6,963 bases of DNA from Candidatus Bathycorpusculum fermentans (lineage in GTDB: Archaea; Thermoproteota; Bathyarchaeia; Bathyarchaeales; Bathycorpusculaceae), in contig WRGM01000090.1 in NCBI GenBank assembly GCA_009787175.1, positions 1 through 6,963 of the forward strand. The letters run 5' to 3'. Shown piece by piece: positions 1 through 5,747 of this stretch; the stretch's first letter is position 1, and each line of letters starts with the position of its first letter. Made by a program: the position numbers and the translations under genes. The notes under the pieces are model-generated. The model saw nothing but the letters and a program-made list of their open reading frames with translations. It was not told where the DNA came from and did not search any database.

Positions 1-3
1 AAA

Positions 4-73
4 TAAAGTTAACAATTTTTGGAATACATAATGGGATAACAACATACTTGCATCGAGTGTACTGTTAACTTTA
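4..73. repeat. 11-bp perfect inverted repeat around a 48-base spacer
   Basis: TAAAGTTAACA at 4-14 is the exact reverse complement of TGTTAACTTTA at 63-73. The right arm holds both stop codons that close the transposase frame, so the repeat may mark the end of a second element or junction that cut into the transposase. No flanking duplication is visible; the left flank is cut off by the window edge. In A/T-rich DNA an 11-bp match could also be chance. Confidence 0.4.
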
Positions 74-74
74 A

Positions 75-310
75 TTTCAGACGTTCCCTAAGCGTGGTTC
101 GCGTTGGCTTTGTAGGGTTATAGTTGAGGTGGCTCATGTTGCGGTTTGTATGCCTGGTCGGTTTAAGGATATGTTTTGGCGGATTGCTTCTAAGAGGTGT
201 AAAAATGTTGCGTATATTGCTGTTGCTCGAAGTTGTTGACTGTTATTTGGTATTTGTTGCTTAATGATGGGTTGTATTTGAAAGAGTTTTTTCTAAGACG
301 TCTATTAGGG
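75..310 (+). pseudogene. Remnant of IS110-family transposase, C-terminal part, frameshifted
   Basis: Translation from 75 gives a stretch containing FPKRGSRWL, VIVEVAHVAV and NVAYIAVAR, which matches the C-terminal half of IS110/IS1111-family transposases (the Transposase_20 region: K-R-G-x-x-x-L-R, then A-V-A-R-K-L-L). In this frame it ends at a TGA at 237-239. Moving to the next frame at about 230 restores the expected continuation KLLTVIWYLLLNDGLYLKE, so one base has been lost within the AR-KLL motif. The frame is closed upstream by TAA at 66-68 and 72-74, and the catalytic N-terminal DEDD domain is absent from the window. After about 310 the frame stays open to a TGA at 383-385, but the residues are low-complexity. 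The gene is dead: truncated, frameshifted and without a start. The family call comes from motif recognition only. Confidence 0.75.
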
Positions 311-482
311 TGCAGTCTGTGCGGAGTGATGTTGCTAGTGGTGGTGTTTTGTCTTTGGTTGTGGTTGTTTTGGGTTGTGCTGTGAAGGCTGTTTCTGATG
401 ATGGTTGATTGGTAGATAGGTTGTTTGGTTTGCGTTGTGTGTGGTTTGTTAGGTGACGGTGTTGTTGGTGCTCTGTTTTTGT

Positions 483-552
483 TGGTTTTGTGTGGTTGTT
501 TTGGGTTTTTGTTGGGTTTTTTGTTGTGTGGGCTGGTTTTGTGTGGTTGTTT
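483..552. repeat. 19-nt direct repeat in G/T-rich DNA
   Basis: TGGTTTTGTGTGGTTGTTT occurs at 483-501 and again at 534-552, 51 bases apart. A related 16-mer, GTGGTTGTTTTGGGTT, occurs at 361-376 and 492-507. The copies are exact over these lengths, but the whole neighbourhood is low-complexity, so slippage or local duplication is the simplest explanation. Confidence 0.6.
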
Positions 553-614
553 GGGTGGTTTTTTCTGAAAAAAATTGGTTTTTTGGTCGTTAATGCTGGT
601 CAGGACAAAGAGAC

Positions 615-640
615 GTTTTCCATCGTACTTCGATGAAAAC
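615..640. repeat. Hairpin with one bulged C and a 5-nt loop
   Basis: GTTTTCCATCG (615-625) pairs with CGATGAAAAC (631-640) around the loop TACTT, giving ten base pairs with one bulged cytosine. It stands out because it is not G/T-only like its surroundings. A palindromic TATA-like TTTTATAAAA follows at 644-653 and could serve either strand. A structured RNA or a fossil of the IS110 non-coding end is possible but unproven. Confidence 0.45.
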
Positions 641-911
641 TCGTTTTATAAAATTTGAGTGGGTGCTGGTTTGTTGTTCTCCTTGTGGTAAGTTGTGGAT
701 CTTGTGGGTGTGTCTAGGTTTAATGGTGATGGGGTTTGGTTTGTGAGGTTTGGAGTGAGGGTAATGGTGGTGATGATTGTTGGTGGCGGCTAAATTAATT
801 TGCGCCAAAAGCGTTTTGTTCTTTCTGTCTGAGTTATTTATGTGTGCTTGTGATAGCTGTTTTTTCATGGTTTAGTTCTACAGTTTAGGCTGTTTTCTAT
901 AGTTTTGTTTG

Positions 912-930
912 TGTATGTATGTATGTATGT
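912..930. repeat. Tetranucleotide microsatellite (TGTA)n
   Basis: Four full TGTA units plus TGT run in tandem at 912-930, about 30 bases upstream of the TATA box of the chaperone cluster. Such runs are prone to slippage, so the copy number could vary between strains. Confidence 0.8.
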
Positions 931-951
931 GGCTGTTGTGTTTTTTGTGTT

Positions 952-966
952 GGAAACATTTATAAG
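952..966 (+). promoter_or_regulatory. Archaeal TATA box and purine-rich BRE for the orf136-grpE-dnaK cluster
   Basis: TTTATAAG at 959-966 is a near-consensus archaeal TATA box, preceded by a purine-rich BRE-like GGAAAC at 952-957. The usual spacing of about 25 bases puts the transcript start near 985-990. This gives a leader of about 40 bases before the ATG at 1029 and argues against translation from the ATG at 978, which would lie upstream of the transcript start. Confidence 0.65.
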
Positions 967-1019
967 CTAAACCGTGTATGTGTGCATTAGGTGAAGCGGT
1001 GCAATGCCGTTTATACACT

Positions 1020-1024
1020 GGTGA
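1020..1024 (+). promoter_or_regulatory. SD site GGTGA that decides the start of orf136
   Basis: GGTGA lies four bases before the ATG at 1029. A second, similar site, AGGTGA at 989-994, lies four bases before an in-frame GTG at 999. It also lies nine bases before an ATG at 1004 that opens a six-codon frame in another phase, whose TGA (1022-1024) sits inside the GGTGA. The 1029 site fits the predicted transcript start best. Confidence 0.55.
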
Positions 1025-1028
1025 ACAT

Positions 1029-1439
1029 ATGCGCAGAAGCTTAACAGTAACTCCAGAAAACGACAAAAAAATATTACTAACCAAAGGGCGATTCCTAACA
1101 GGCGATGCCCCACTCGACATAGACTACACCACAATGGTCAACATATTCATAGAACTCGGACACATACTCATGTCAACCGCTTGGACCGACAACACACAAC
1201 CAAACGTGACAATAGACAAAAACGAAATAATAGAATCCTTCAAAAAACACGCCTTCAGCTCCGAGCTAAAAGAAGAATCCGTAGGCGACCAAGTCACCGA
1301 AATAATATTTAGAAAACTAGTAGAACAAACAAACCTCTCAGACAAACTCCCAAACCAACAACAACAGCAAAACCAGCCTCCACCAGCAATACCCGACCCA
1401 AAAACAGACGTAAAAGCAAGCAAAAAATACATAACATAA
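1029..1439 (+). CDS. Hypothetical protein, first gene of the grpE-dnaK cluster
   Basis: I do not recognise this 136-aa protein. It has a basic N-terminus, a mixed alpha-helical-looking core (residues about 30-100) with a hydrophobic patch VNIFIELGHILM around 38-49, and a disordered C-terminus with a run of five glutamines (110-114), PPP and many lysines. There are no cysteines, no signal peptide and no convincing membrane span. The start at ATG 1029 is chosen for its SD site and the position of the TATA box; in-frame alternatives are GTG 999 and ATG 978. It ends 20 bases before grpE and shares that gene's A/C-rich codon use, so co-transcription is likely. Its position suggests a part in stress or protein folding, but that is guilt by association only. 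Confidence 0.8.
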   Translation: MRRSLTVTPENDKKILLTKGRFLTGDAPLDIDYTTMVNIFIELGHILMSTAWTDNTQPNVTIDKNEIIESFKKHAFSSELKEESVGDQVTEIIFRKLVEQTNLSDKLPNQQQQQNQPPPAIPDPKTDVKASKKYIT

Positions 1440-1459
1440 CAACATAGGAACAAACCAGC

Positions 1460-2002
1460 ATGACCAACAACAATAAAGAAACCAATAAAACCCCAAATGA
1501 AACCCAAAAAATAAGCATTGAAAAACTCTTAGAAGCAGAAAAACAGCGCTCTGAGGAATATCTAAACCGGCTAAAATACATGCAAGCTGACTTTGAAAAC
1601 CTCAAACGACGCTTCGACCGAGATGTTGAACAAATAAAAAACCACAGCAATGAACGCTTAATAATTCAACTTCTTGAAATAGTCGACGAGTTAGAATTGG
1701 CAATTAAAGTAGGAAAAAGCGCAGAAACCGCTCAAAAAACCCTAATAGACGGCGTTGAAATGACGCTTAAAAAACTTGGAAAAATACTTGAACAAGAAGG
1801 AGTCACAGAAGTTGACTGCTTTGCGGGTAAAATTTTCAATCCAACAATAGCAAACGCGGTTCTCACAGAAGAACGCGAAGACTGCGAAGACTGCACAATA
1901 CTGCAGGTAATAAGAAAAGGGTACATAATGAAAGGTCGAGTAATTCGACCAAGTATAGTAAAAGTTTCAATTAAAAATAAACAAAAAACAGAAGAAAATT
2001 AA
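1460..2002 (+). CDS. grpE: GrpE, nucleotide exchange factor of DnaK
   Basis: GrpE releases ADP from DnaK so that ATP can bind and the client be let go; it works as a cytoplasmic dimer. The 180-aa length is typical. Residues about 20-75 form the long helix, with the characteristic YMQADFENLKRRFDRD segment followed by helical heptads (IIQLLEIVDELELAI). The C-terminal beta domain starts near residue 126 with FNPTIANAV and includes VIRKGYIMKGRVIRPSIVKVS, the end of the GrpE signature. The usual F-x-P-x-x-H-E-A-V is here FNPTIANAV, so the common His-Glu pair is missing. Codons are strongly A/C-rich. Only a weak SD-like AGGAA lies about nine bases before the ATG. It sits 20 bases after orf136 and 29 before dnaK. 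Confidence 0.95.
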   Translation: MTNNNKETNKTPNETQKISIEKLLEAEKQRSEEYLNRLKYMQADFENLKRRFDRDVEQIKNHSNERLIIQLLEIVDELELAIKVGKSAETAQKTLIDGVEMTLKKLGKILEQEGVTEVDCFAGKIFNPTIANAVLTEEREDCEDCTILQVIRKGYIMKGRVIRPSIVKVSIKNKQKTEEN

Positions 2003-2031
2003 AGTAATCAAAATTAAAAAGAGGAAAAAAT

Positions 2032-3957
2032 ATGAGCAATCAACAAAAAACAAGTGAAAAAATCATAGGAATAGATTTAGGAACCACAAATTCAGCAGCG
2101 GCCATATTTGAAGGTGGTCACTCAACGGTTATCCCAAGCGCAGAAGGTCCAACAATGGCTGGGAAAATGTTTCCCTCAGTTGTCGCCTTCACAAAGGATG
2201 GTCAGCTTTTAGTGGGTGAACCTGCAAAGCGGCAGGCTACTACTAATGCTGAGGGTACATTATTTGAAATTAAACGTAAAATGGGCAGTGATTATAAAGC
2301 TCAAGTTCACGGTAAAGAGTACACGCCTCAGCAGATTAGTGCTTTTATCTTGCAGAAGATAAAGAAAGACGCTGAGACGTACCTTGGCGGTGTAGTGCGA
2401 AAAGCTGTTATTACGGTTCCTGCACATTTTAATGATAATCAGCGTCAAGCAACTAAGGATGCGGGTGAAATAGCCGGTCTTGAAGTTATGCGTATAGTTA
2501 ATGAGCCAACTGCTGCCTGTCTTGCGTATGGTATCGACAAGTTGCAGCAAGAGATGAAGATCTTGGTCTTCAGCTTTGGTGGAGGAACGCATGATGTTAC
2601 CTTAATGGACTTTGGTAAGGGTGTCTTTGAAGTATTAAGTACCAGTGGTGATACGCAGCTTGGCGGAACAGATGTTGATAATGCTATTATGACATATATT
2701 GTTGAGGAATTCAAGCGTCAGACAGGCGTAAATGTTGGTGGCGATAAAATGGCTATGTCACGCTTAAAAGATGCTGCTGAAAAGGCTAAAATTGAACTCT
2801 CAACACTTATGAGTACAGATATCGACTTGCCCTTCTTAACGGCTGATGCAAGCGGACCAAAGCATCTTCATATGACGTTAACAAGAACTAAACTTGAATC
2901 TCTTGCGCAGCCTATTGTTGAGAAAACAAAGCCAACGCTGTTAAAGGCTCTTGAAGATGCTAAATTAAGTCCTCAACAGGTTGATAAAATAATCCTAATA
3001 GGTGGCATGACGAGAATGCCTCTTGTTCAGCGTTTTGTTGAACAAATATTAGGGAAAGCTCCTGAACGTGGTATTGACCCTATGGAAAGTGTCGCTATAG
3101 GTGCAGCTATACAGGGCGGTGTAGTTACAGGCGAAATTAAAGACCTACTCTTGTTAGATGTTACACCGTTAAGTCTAGGTATAGAGACCATGGGCGGTGT
3201 TATGACTCACGTTATAGATAAAAATACAACGATACCTACAAAACGCAGTCAAGTCTTCTCAACAGCAGCAGACTTTCAAACAGCAGTAACCGTACACGTT
3301 CTACAAGGCGAACGCGCCATGGCACCCGATAATGTTTCCCTTGGCATGTTCAACCTAGTAGACTTACCCCCTGCGCCCAGAGGTGTTCCCCAGATAGAGG
3401 TAACCTTTGATATTGACGCAAATGGCATATTGAATGTAACTGCTAAAGACCGTGGAACCGGTAAAGAGTCAAAAATTACAATAACCGCTTCAACTAAATT
3501 AAGTGCAGAAGAAAAAGAACGCCTAATCAAAGACGCAGAACAATTCGCAGAAGCTGATAAGAAAAAGAAAGAAGAAGCAGAAACACGCAACACAGCTGAC
3601 AGCTTGGTATACACAGCCGAGCGTACAAAACAAGACTTAGCCGACAAGCTGTCTGCTGAAGAAACAGCAAAAATTGACACTGCTGTAACAGAACTTAAAA
3701 ATGAACTTGCAAGCAATGATATGACGCAGATTAAAGCTAAAACAGAGGCTCTTCAAAAGGTGCTACAAGAAGTTGGAACTAAAATTTATCAACAAGCCGC
3801 TGCGGAAGCTGCAAAACAACAGCAACAGCAGCAGCAATCTGCGGATCAGCAGGGGCAGGCTGGACCCGTGCCTCCTCCCTTTGGTGAGGCAGGTTCAGAT
3901 TCTAACAGTAGCAATGGACCACAAGTTGTCGACTCAGAAGATTATGAAGTAAAGTAA
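2032..3957 (+). CDS. dnaK: DnaK (Hsp70) molecular chaperone, with an unusual active-site serine
   Basis: DnaK binds exposed hydrophobic peptides under ATP control, together with DnaJ and GrpE. The 641-aa protein is full length: nucleotide-binding domain about 8-370 (IGIDLGTTNS, NEPTAA, LIGGMTRMP), linker DLLLLDV at 371-377, beta substrate-binding domain to about 500, helical lid, then a Gln-rich, Gly/Pro tail ending VVDSEDYEVK. It lacks the 20-odd-residue insertion that proteobacterial DnaK has after FEIKRKMG, as in archaeal and Gram-positive forms. The catalytic residues D15, K81, E158 and D188 are present. The phosphate-2 loop reads VFSFGGGTHDV instead of VFDLGGGTFDV, so the usual aspartate is Ser181 (AGC, 2572-2574). 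An SD GAGG (2021-2024) lies seven bases before the ATG. Codon use shifts from T-ending to A/C-ending near 3230, just after the linker. Confidence 0.97.
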   Translation: MSNQQKTSEKIIGIDLGTTNSAAAIFEGGHSTVIPSAEGPTMAGKMFPSVVAFTKDGQLLVGEPAKRQATTNAEGTLFEIKRKMGSDYKAQVHGKEYTPQQISAFILQKIKKDAETYLGGVVRKAVITVPAHFNDNQRQATKDAGEIAGLEVMRIVNEPTAACLAYGIDKLQQEMKILVFSFGGGTHDVTLMDFGKGVFEVLSTSGDTQLGGTDVDNAIMTYIVEEFKRQTGVNVGGDKMAMSRLKDAAEKAKIELSTLMSTDIDLPFLTADASGPKHLHMTLTRTKLESLAQPIVEKTKPTLLKALEDAKLSPQQVDKIILIGGMTRMPLVQRFVEQILGKAPERGIDPMESVAIGAAIQGGVVTGEIKDLLLLDVTPLSLGIETMGGVMTHVIDKNTTIPTKRSQVFSTAADFQTAVTVHVLQGERAMAPDNVSLGMFNLVDLPPAPRGVPQIEVTFDIDANGILNVTAKDRGTGKESKITITASTKLSAEEKERLIKDAEQFAEADKKKKEEAETRNTADSLVYTAERTKQDLADKLSAEETAKIDTAVTELKNELASNDMTQIKAKTEALQKVLQEVGTKIYQQAAAEAAKQQQQQQQSADQQGQAGPVPPPFGEAGSDSNSSNGPQVVDSEDYEVK

Positions 3958-3958
3958 A

Positions 3959-3976
3959 TCTTTTCTTTTTTCTTTT
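3959..3976 (+). terminator. T-rich terminator after dnaK
   Basis: A pyrimidine run of three T blocks separated by single C (3959-3976) begins two bases after the dnaK stop. Archaeal RNA polymerase commonly terminates at such T tracts without a hairpin. Together with the TATA box near 4103 it suggests that dnaJ can be transcribed separately. Confidence 0.6.
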
Positions 3977-4001
3977 AAATACTGATGAGAGGACGCAAGT
4001 G

Positions 4002-4142
4002 ATGATGATATTTGAAGCATGTAACCTACAGAGTTCAACTGGGCATTTAGGGTTAAATGTTGTTGTCTGTTTGTTTGAAAAATTAGCAGTTATGGGCAAT
4101 GGTATAAATTTGTGTCCTGTTTTACACTGGAATTTAAATTGA
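4002..4142 (+). CDS. Doubtful small ORF of 46 codons between dnaK and dnaJ
   Basis: An ATG at 4002 (or GTG at 3999) opens a frame of 46 codons ending at TGA 4140-4142. AGAGG at 3988-3992 sits nine bases before the ATG, similar to the SD of the gene at 6239. The product starts MMIFEACNLQ, has three cysteines and no domain I know. The dnaJ TATA box (4103-4110) would lie inside this frame, and the composition is not clearly coding. It may well be noncoding. Confidence 0.22.
   Translation: MMIFEACNLQSSTGHLGLNVVVCLFEKLAVMGNGINLCPVLHWNLN
4101..4111 (+). promoter_or_regulatory. Archaeal TATA box for dnaJ
   Basis: GGTATAAATTT contains a good TATA element about 55 bases before the dnaJ ATG. It would place the transcript start near 4130 and leave a leader of about 30 bases. 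The possible SD is GGATGAT at 4151-4157, a partial match, five bases before the ATG at 4163. Confidence 0.55.
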
Positions 4143-4162
4143 TACGTGATGGATGATTAAAA

Positions 4163-5296
4163 ATGGCTCAGAAAAGAGATTATTATGAAGTTTTAGGTGT
4201 TCAGAAAGGGGCATCGAAGGATCAAATTAAAGATGCTTATCGCCAATTGGCTTTGCAGTATCATCCAGATCGTAATAAGGAAGCTGGTGCAGAAGAAAAA
4301 TTTAAAGAAATAAGCGAAGCATATGCTGTGCTAAGTGATGATCAAAAACGTGTGCAATATGACCGTCTTGGGCATGCAAGCTTTGATCAGAGATATAGTC
4401 AAGAAGATATTTTCCGAGGCGCTGATTTTGACTCTGTTTTCCGCAATATGGGCTTTGATTTTAGCGACATCTTGGGCTCAATTTTTGGCGGTTCAAGTTT
4501 TGGTGGCGATGGTGCTCGTTATGGACGTTCTGATAGGGGTGAGGATATAGGTTATAATTTAGAAATTACTCTGGAAGAAGCTGCTCATGGTGTGGAGAAG
4601 GAAATAGAGATTCCTAGAACTGAGAAATGTGCTGTATGTAACGGTTCAGGTGCTAAGCAGGGTACCCAAGTAGCTGTTTGTTCAAGGTGTCATGGTGCGG
4701 GTAAAGTTCAAAATATGCGTCAAAGCGGATTTGGCATGTTTGTTCAAGTTACTACCTGTCCTCAATGCAAGGGTAGAGGAAAACATGTTGAATTTCCCTG
4801 TAGTAGTTGTAACGGTTCAGGTCTTATGCGTAAAAAGCGTAAAATCACTGTTAAAGTCCCTCCAGGTATTGATGACGGTAATCAGCTGCGCCTTAGAGGT
4901 GAGGGTGAAATGGTTACAAGTGGCGGAGAGCCAGGTGACCTCTATGTAATAGTTCATATTGCGCAGCATAAGCTCTTTGTACGTGACGGTGATGATCTAT
5001 ATCGTGTGGAAATGATAACTTTCCCCCAAGCAGTTTTAGGTGCAGAAATTTCCGTTCCAACACTAGATGGTCCCGCCATGGTAAAAATTCATCCTGGAAC
5101 ACAGCACGGTGAAGCTGTCCGTGTTAAAGGTAATGGTATGCCAAGAATGCGTGGTTATGGTAAAGGTGACTTAATAGTTAAAATAGGTATAATTATACCT
5201 GAAAAACTCACAAGCCAACAACAAACATTAATCGAACAACTAGCCAAAGAATTCAACACCAATGTTTTTACCAAAAAAAGTAAATTCCATCTATAA
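4163..5296 (+). CDS. dnaJ: DnaJ (Hsp40) co-chaperone, type I
   Basis: DnaJ binds unfolded clients, delivers them to DnaK and triggers ATP hydrolysis. This 377-aa protein has all type I parts: a J domain (about 5-72) with the HPD motif at 34-36, a short Gly/Phe-rich segment (about 83-132) with FGGSSFGGDG, and a zinc-binding region of four CxxCxGxG repeats whose first cysteines are residues 156, 173, 199 and 213. The C-terminal client-binding beta domains follow, with VKVPPGIDDGNQLRLRGEGE-type sequence. All zinc ligands are present, so it should be fully functional. It is separated from dnaK by 205 bases that include a terminator and its own promoter, unlike the tight grpE-dnaK spacing. The last 130 bases change to A/C-rich codons, like grpE. 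Confidence 0.97.
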   Translation: MAQKRDYYEVLGVQKGASKDQIKDAYRQLALQYHPDRNKEAGAEEKFKEISEAYAVLSDDQKRVQYDRLGHASFDQRYSQEDIFRGADFDSVFRNMGFDFSDILGSIFGGSSFGGDGARYGRSDRGEDIGYNLEITLEEAAHGVEKEIEIPRTEKCAVCNGSGAKQGTQVAVCSRCHGAGKVQNMRQSGFGMFVQVTTCPQCKGRGKHVEFPCSSCNGSGLMRKKRKITVKVPPGIDDGNQLRLRGEGEMVTSGGEPGDLYVIVHIAQHKLFVRDGDDLYRVEMITFPQAVLGAEISVPTLDGPAMVKIHPGTQHGEAVRVKGNGMPRMRGYGKGDLIVKIGIIIPEKLTSQQQTLIEQLAKEFNTNVFTKKSKFHL

Positions 5297-5333
5297 CCAT
5301 TTTATCAATGTCTACAATTAAAGCAGGTGACCC

Positions 5334-5450
5334 ATGAAAAATGGGGTATCTTCTTCTTTCTGCATAAGAAAAAGTGGAGAGTTTTCACTTATAGAGAGAA
5401 ATATTGTTGTGACGGTCCCACAATACAATAAATTGGTAAAAATCGGGTAA
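5334..5450 (+). CDS. Doubtful 38-codon ORF running into the MITE
   Basis: ATG 5334 follows AGGTGA (5325-5330), a strong SD at a short spacing of three bases, and lies 37 bases after the dnaJ stop. The 38-aa product begins MKNGVSSSFCIRKS and has no recognised domain. From codon 15 onward it lies inside the inserted element at 5377-5538. Removing the element and one target copy would give an alternative frame of only 23 codons ending at TAA 5573-5575. A small peptide gene altered by the insertion is possible, but chance is as likely. Confidence 0.22.
   Translation: MKNGVSSSFCIRKSGEFSLIERNIVVTVPQYNKLVKIG
5369..5376. repeat. Target site duplication, left copy (AAAAAGTG)
   Basis: This exact octamer abuts the left terminal inverted repeat and is repeated directly at 5539-5546, abutting the right one. 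Confidence 0.75.
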
Positions 5451-5538
5451 AAACGCGTGGCATATCCATCATAGAAGTGTGTTGAAACCAATAAAATTAT
5501 GAAAAAGGGGCTATATCTCTCTAAACGTGAACACTCTC
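5377..5538. mobile_element. MITE-like element with 23-bp TIRs and 8-bp target duplication
   Basis: The ends at 5377-5399 and 5516-5538 are imperfect inverted repeats: 20 of 23 positions pair, with mismatches at 5383/5532, 5389/5526 and 5391/5524. Immediately outside both ends is the identical octamer AAAAAGTG (5369-5376 and 5539-5546), the expected mark of a transposition event. The 162-bp element holds no transposase and only part of a doubtful short ORF, so it must have been moved in trans. Inside, a hairpin (5402-5411 with 5419-5430) has ten pairs and a two-base bulge. Eight-base duplications are made by several IS families (for example IS6, IS66, IS256, ISL3, IS1595); the terminal GAGAGT does not let me choose among them. 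It inserted between dnaJ and the membrane-protein gene. Confidence 0.78.
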
Positions 5539-5546
5539 AAAAAGTG
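5539..5546. repeat. Target site duplication, right copy (AAAAAGTG)
   Basis: This is the second copy of the octamer at 5369-5376, in the same orientation and directly outside the right terminal inverted repeat. Confidence 0.75.
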
Positions 5547-5621
5547 AAAGCCTATTCATGAAATCAGAGGTATAACAATACGCTGTTAATATTATCCTTG
5601 ACGGCTATACTTTCTTTTCGG

Positions 5622-5634
5622 GGTATACTATAAT
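5622..5634 (+). promoter_or_regulatory. TATA-like box for the membrane protein gene
   Basis: GGTATACTATAAT lies about 115-125 bases before the TTG start at 5748. Transcription would begin near 5650, downstream of the ATG at 5640, which argues against that ATG as the start. The roughly 95-base leader is A/T-rich and has no obvious structure. Confidence 0.45.
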
Positions 5635-5732
5635 AGTGTATGCGTAATTTATGTCCATTTATAATATTTTTACTTCTGTGTATGTTAAATGTTATGAAAA
5701 AGTTTTTAATGTGCCTTATCTTTCTTTGTGTT

Positions 5733-5743
5733 AGGAGGTTGAT
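5733..5743 (+). promoter_or_regulatory. Strong SD site AGGAGGTTGAT before a TTG start
   Basis: AGGAGG at 5733-5738 is the strongest ribosome-binding site in the window and lies nine bases before an in-frame TTG at 5748. It moves the start 36 codons downstream of the longest possible frame. Confidence 0.7.
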
Positions 5744-5747
5744 AAAT

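Larger units (their letters stand above)
311..950. other. Gene-free G/T-rich low-complexity stretch
   Basis: The plus strand here is overwhelmingly G and T with very little A or C, the opposite of the A/C-rich genes that begin just after it. Long stop-free frames on the minus strand (for example 590-868) follow from this composition, because stop codons become rare there. Their translations are His/Asn/Thr/Pro/Lys strings with no recognisable domain, so I do not call them genes. The stretch contains related G/T motifs (near 361, 483 and 534), a hairpin (615-640), an A/T palindrome TTTTATAAAA (644-653) and a short tetranucleotide run (912-930). It may be the degraded flank of the IS110 remnant. 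Confidence 0.6.

Noticed and set aside
590..868. Minus-strand frame of 92 codons, and a stop-free minus-strand frame over about 263-600
   Set aside because: The minus strand is A/C-rich, so stops are rare by composition. The translations are His/Asn/Thr/Pro/Lys repeats without domains. The second frame has no start and overlaps the transposase remnant.
978..1028. ATG 978 as start of the first chaperone-cluster gene
   Set aside because: It lies only 12 bases after the TATA box, upstream of the likely transcript start, and has no SD. ATG 1029 has GGTGA at four bases.
3276..3716. Long minus-strand frame inside dnaK, and similar antisense frames within grpE and dnaJ
   Set aside because: They are antisense shadows of well-identified chaperone genes and have no recognisable domains.
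3999..4005. GTGATGA as a C box of a C/D guide RNA
   Set aside because: No CTGA D box occurs at a suitable distance downstream and there is no closing stem.
3982..4020. CTGATGAG, resembling the conserved core of a hammerhead ribozyme
   Set aside because: No stem II hairpin follows and the required GAAA core segment is missing.
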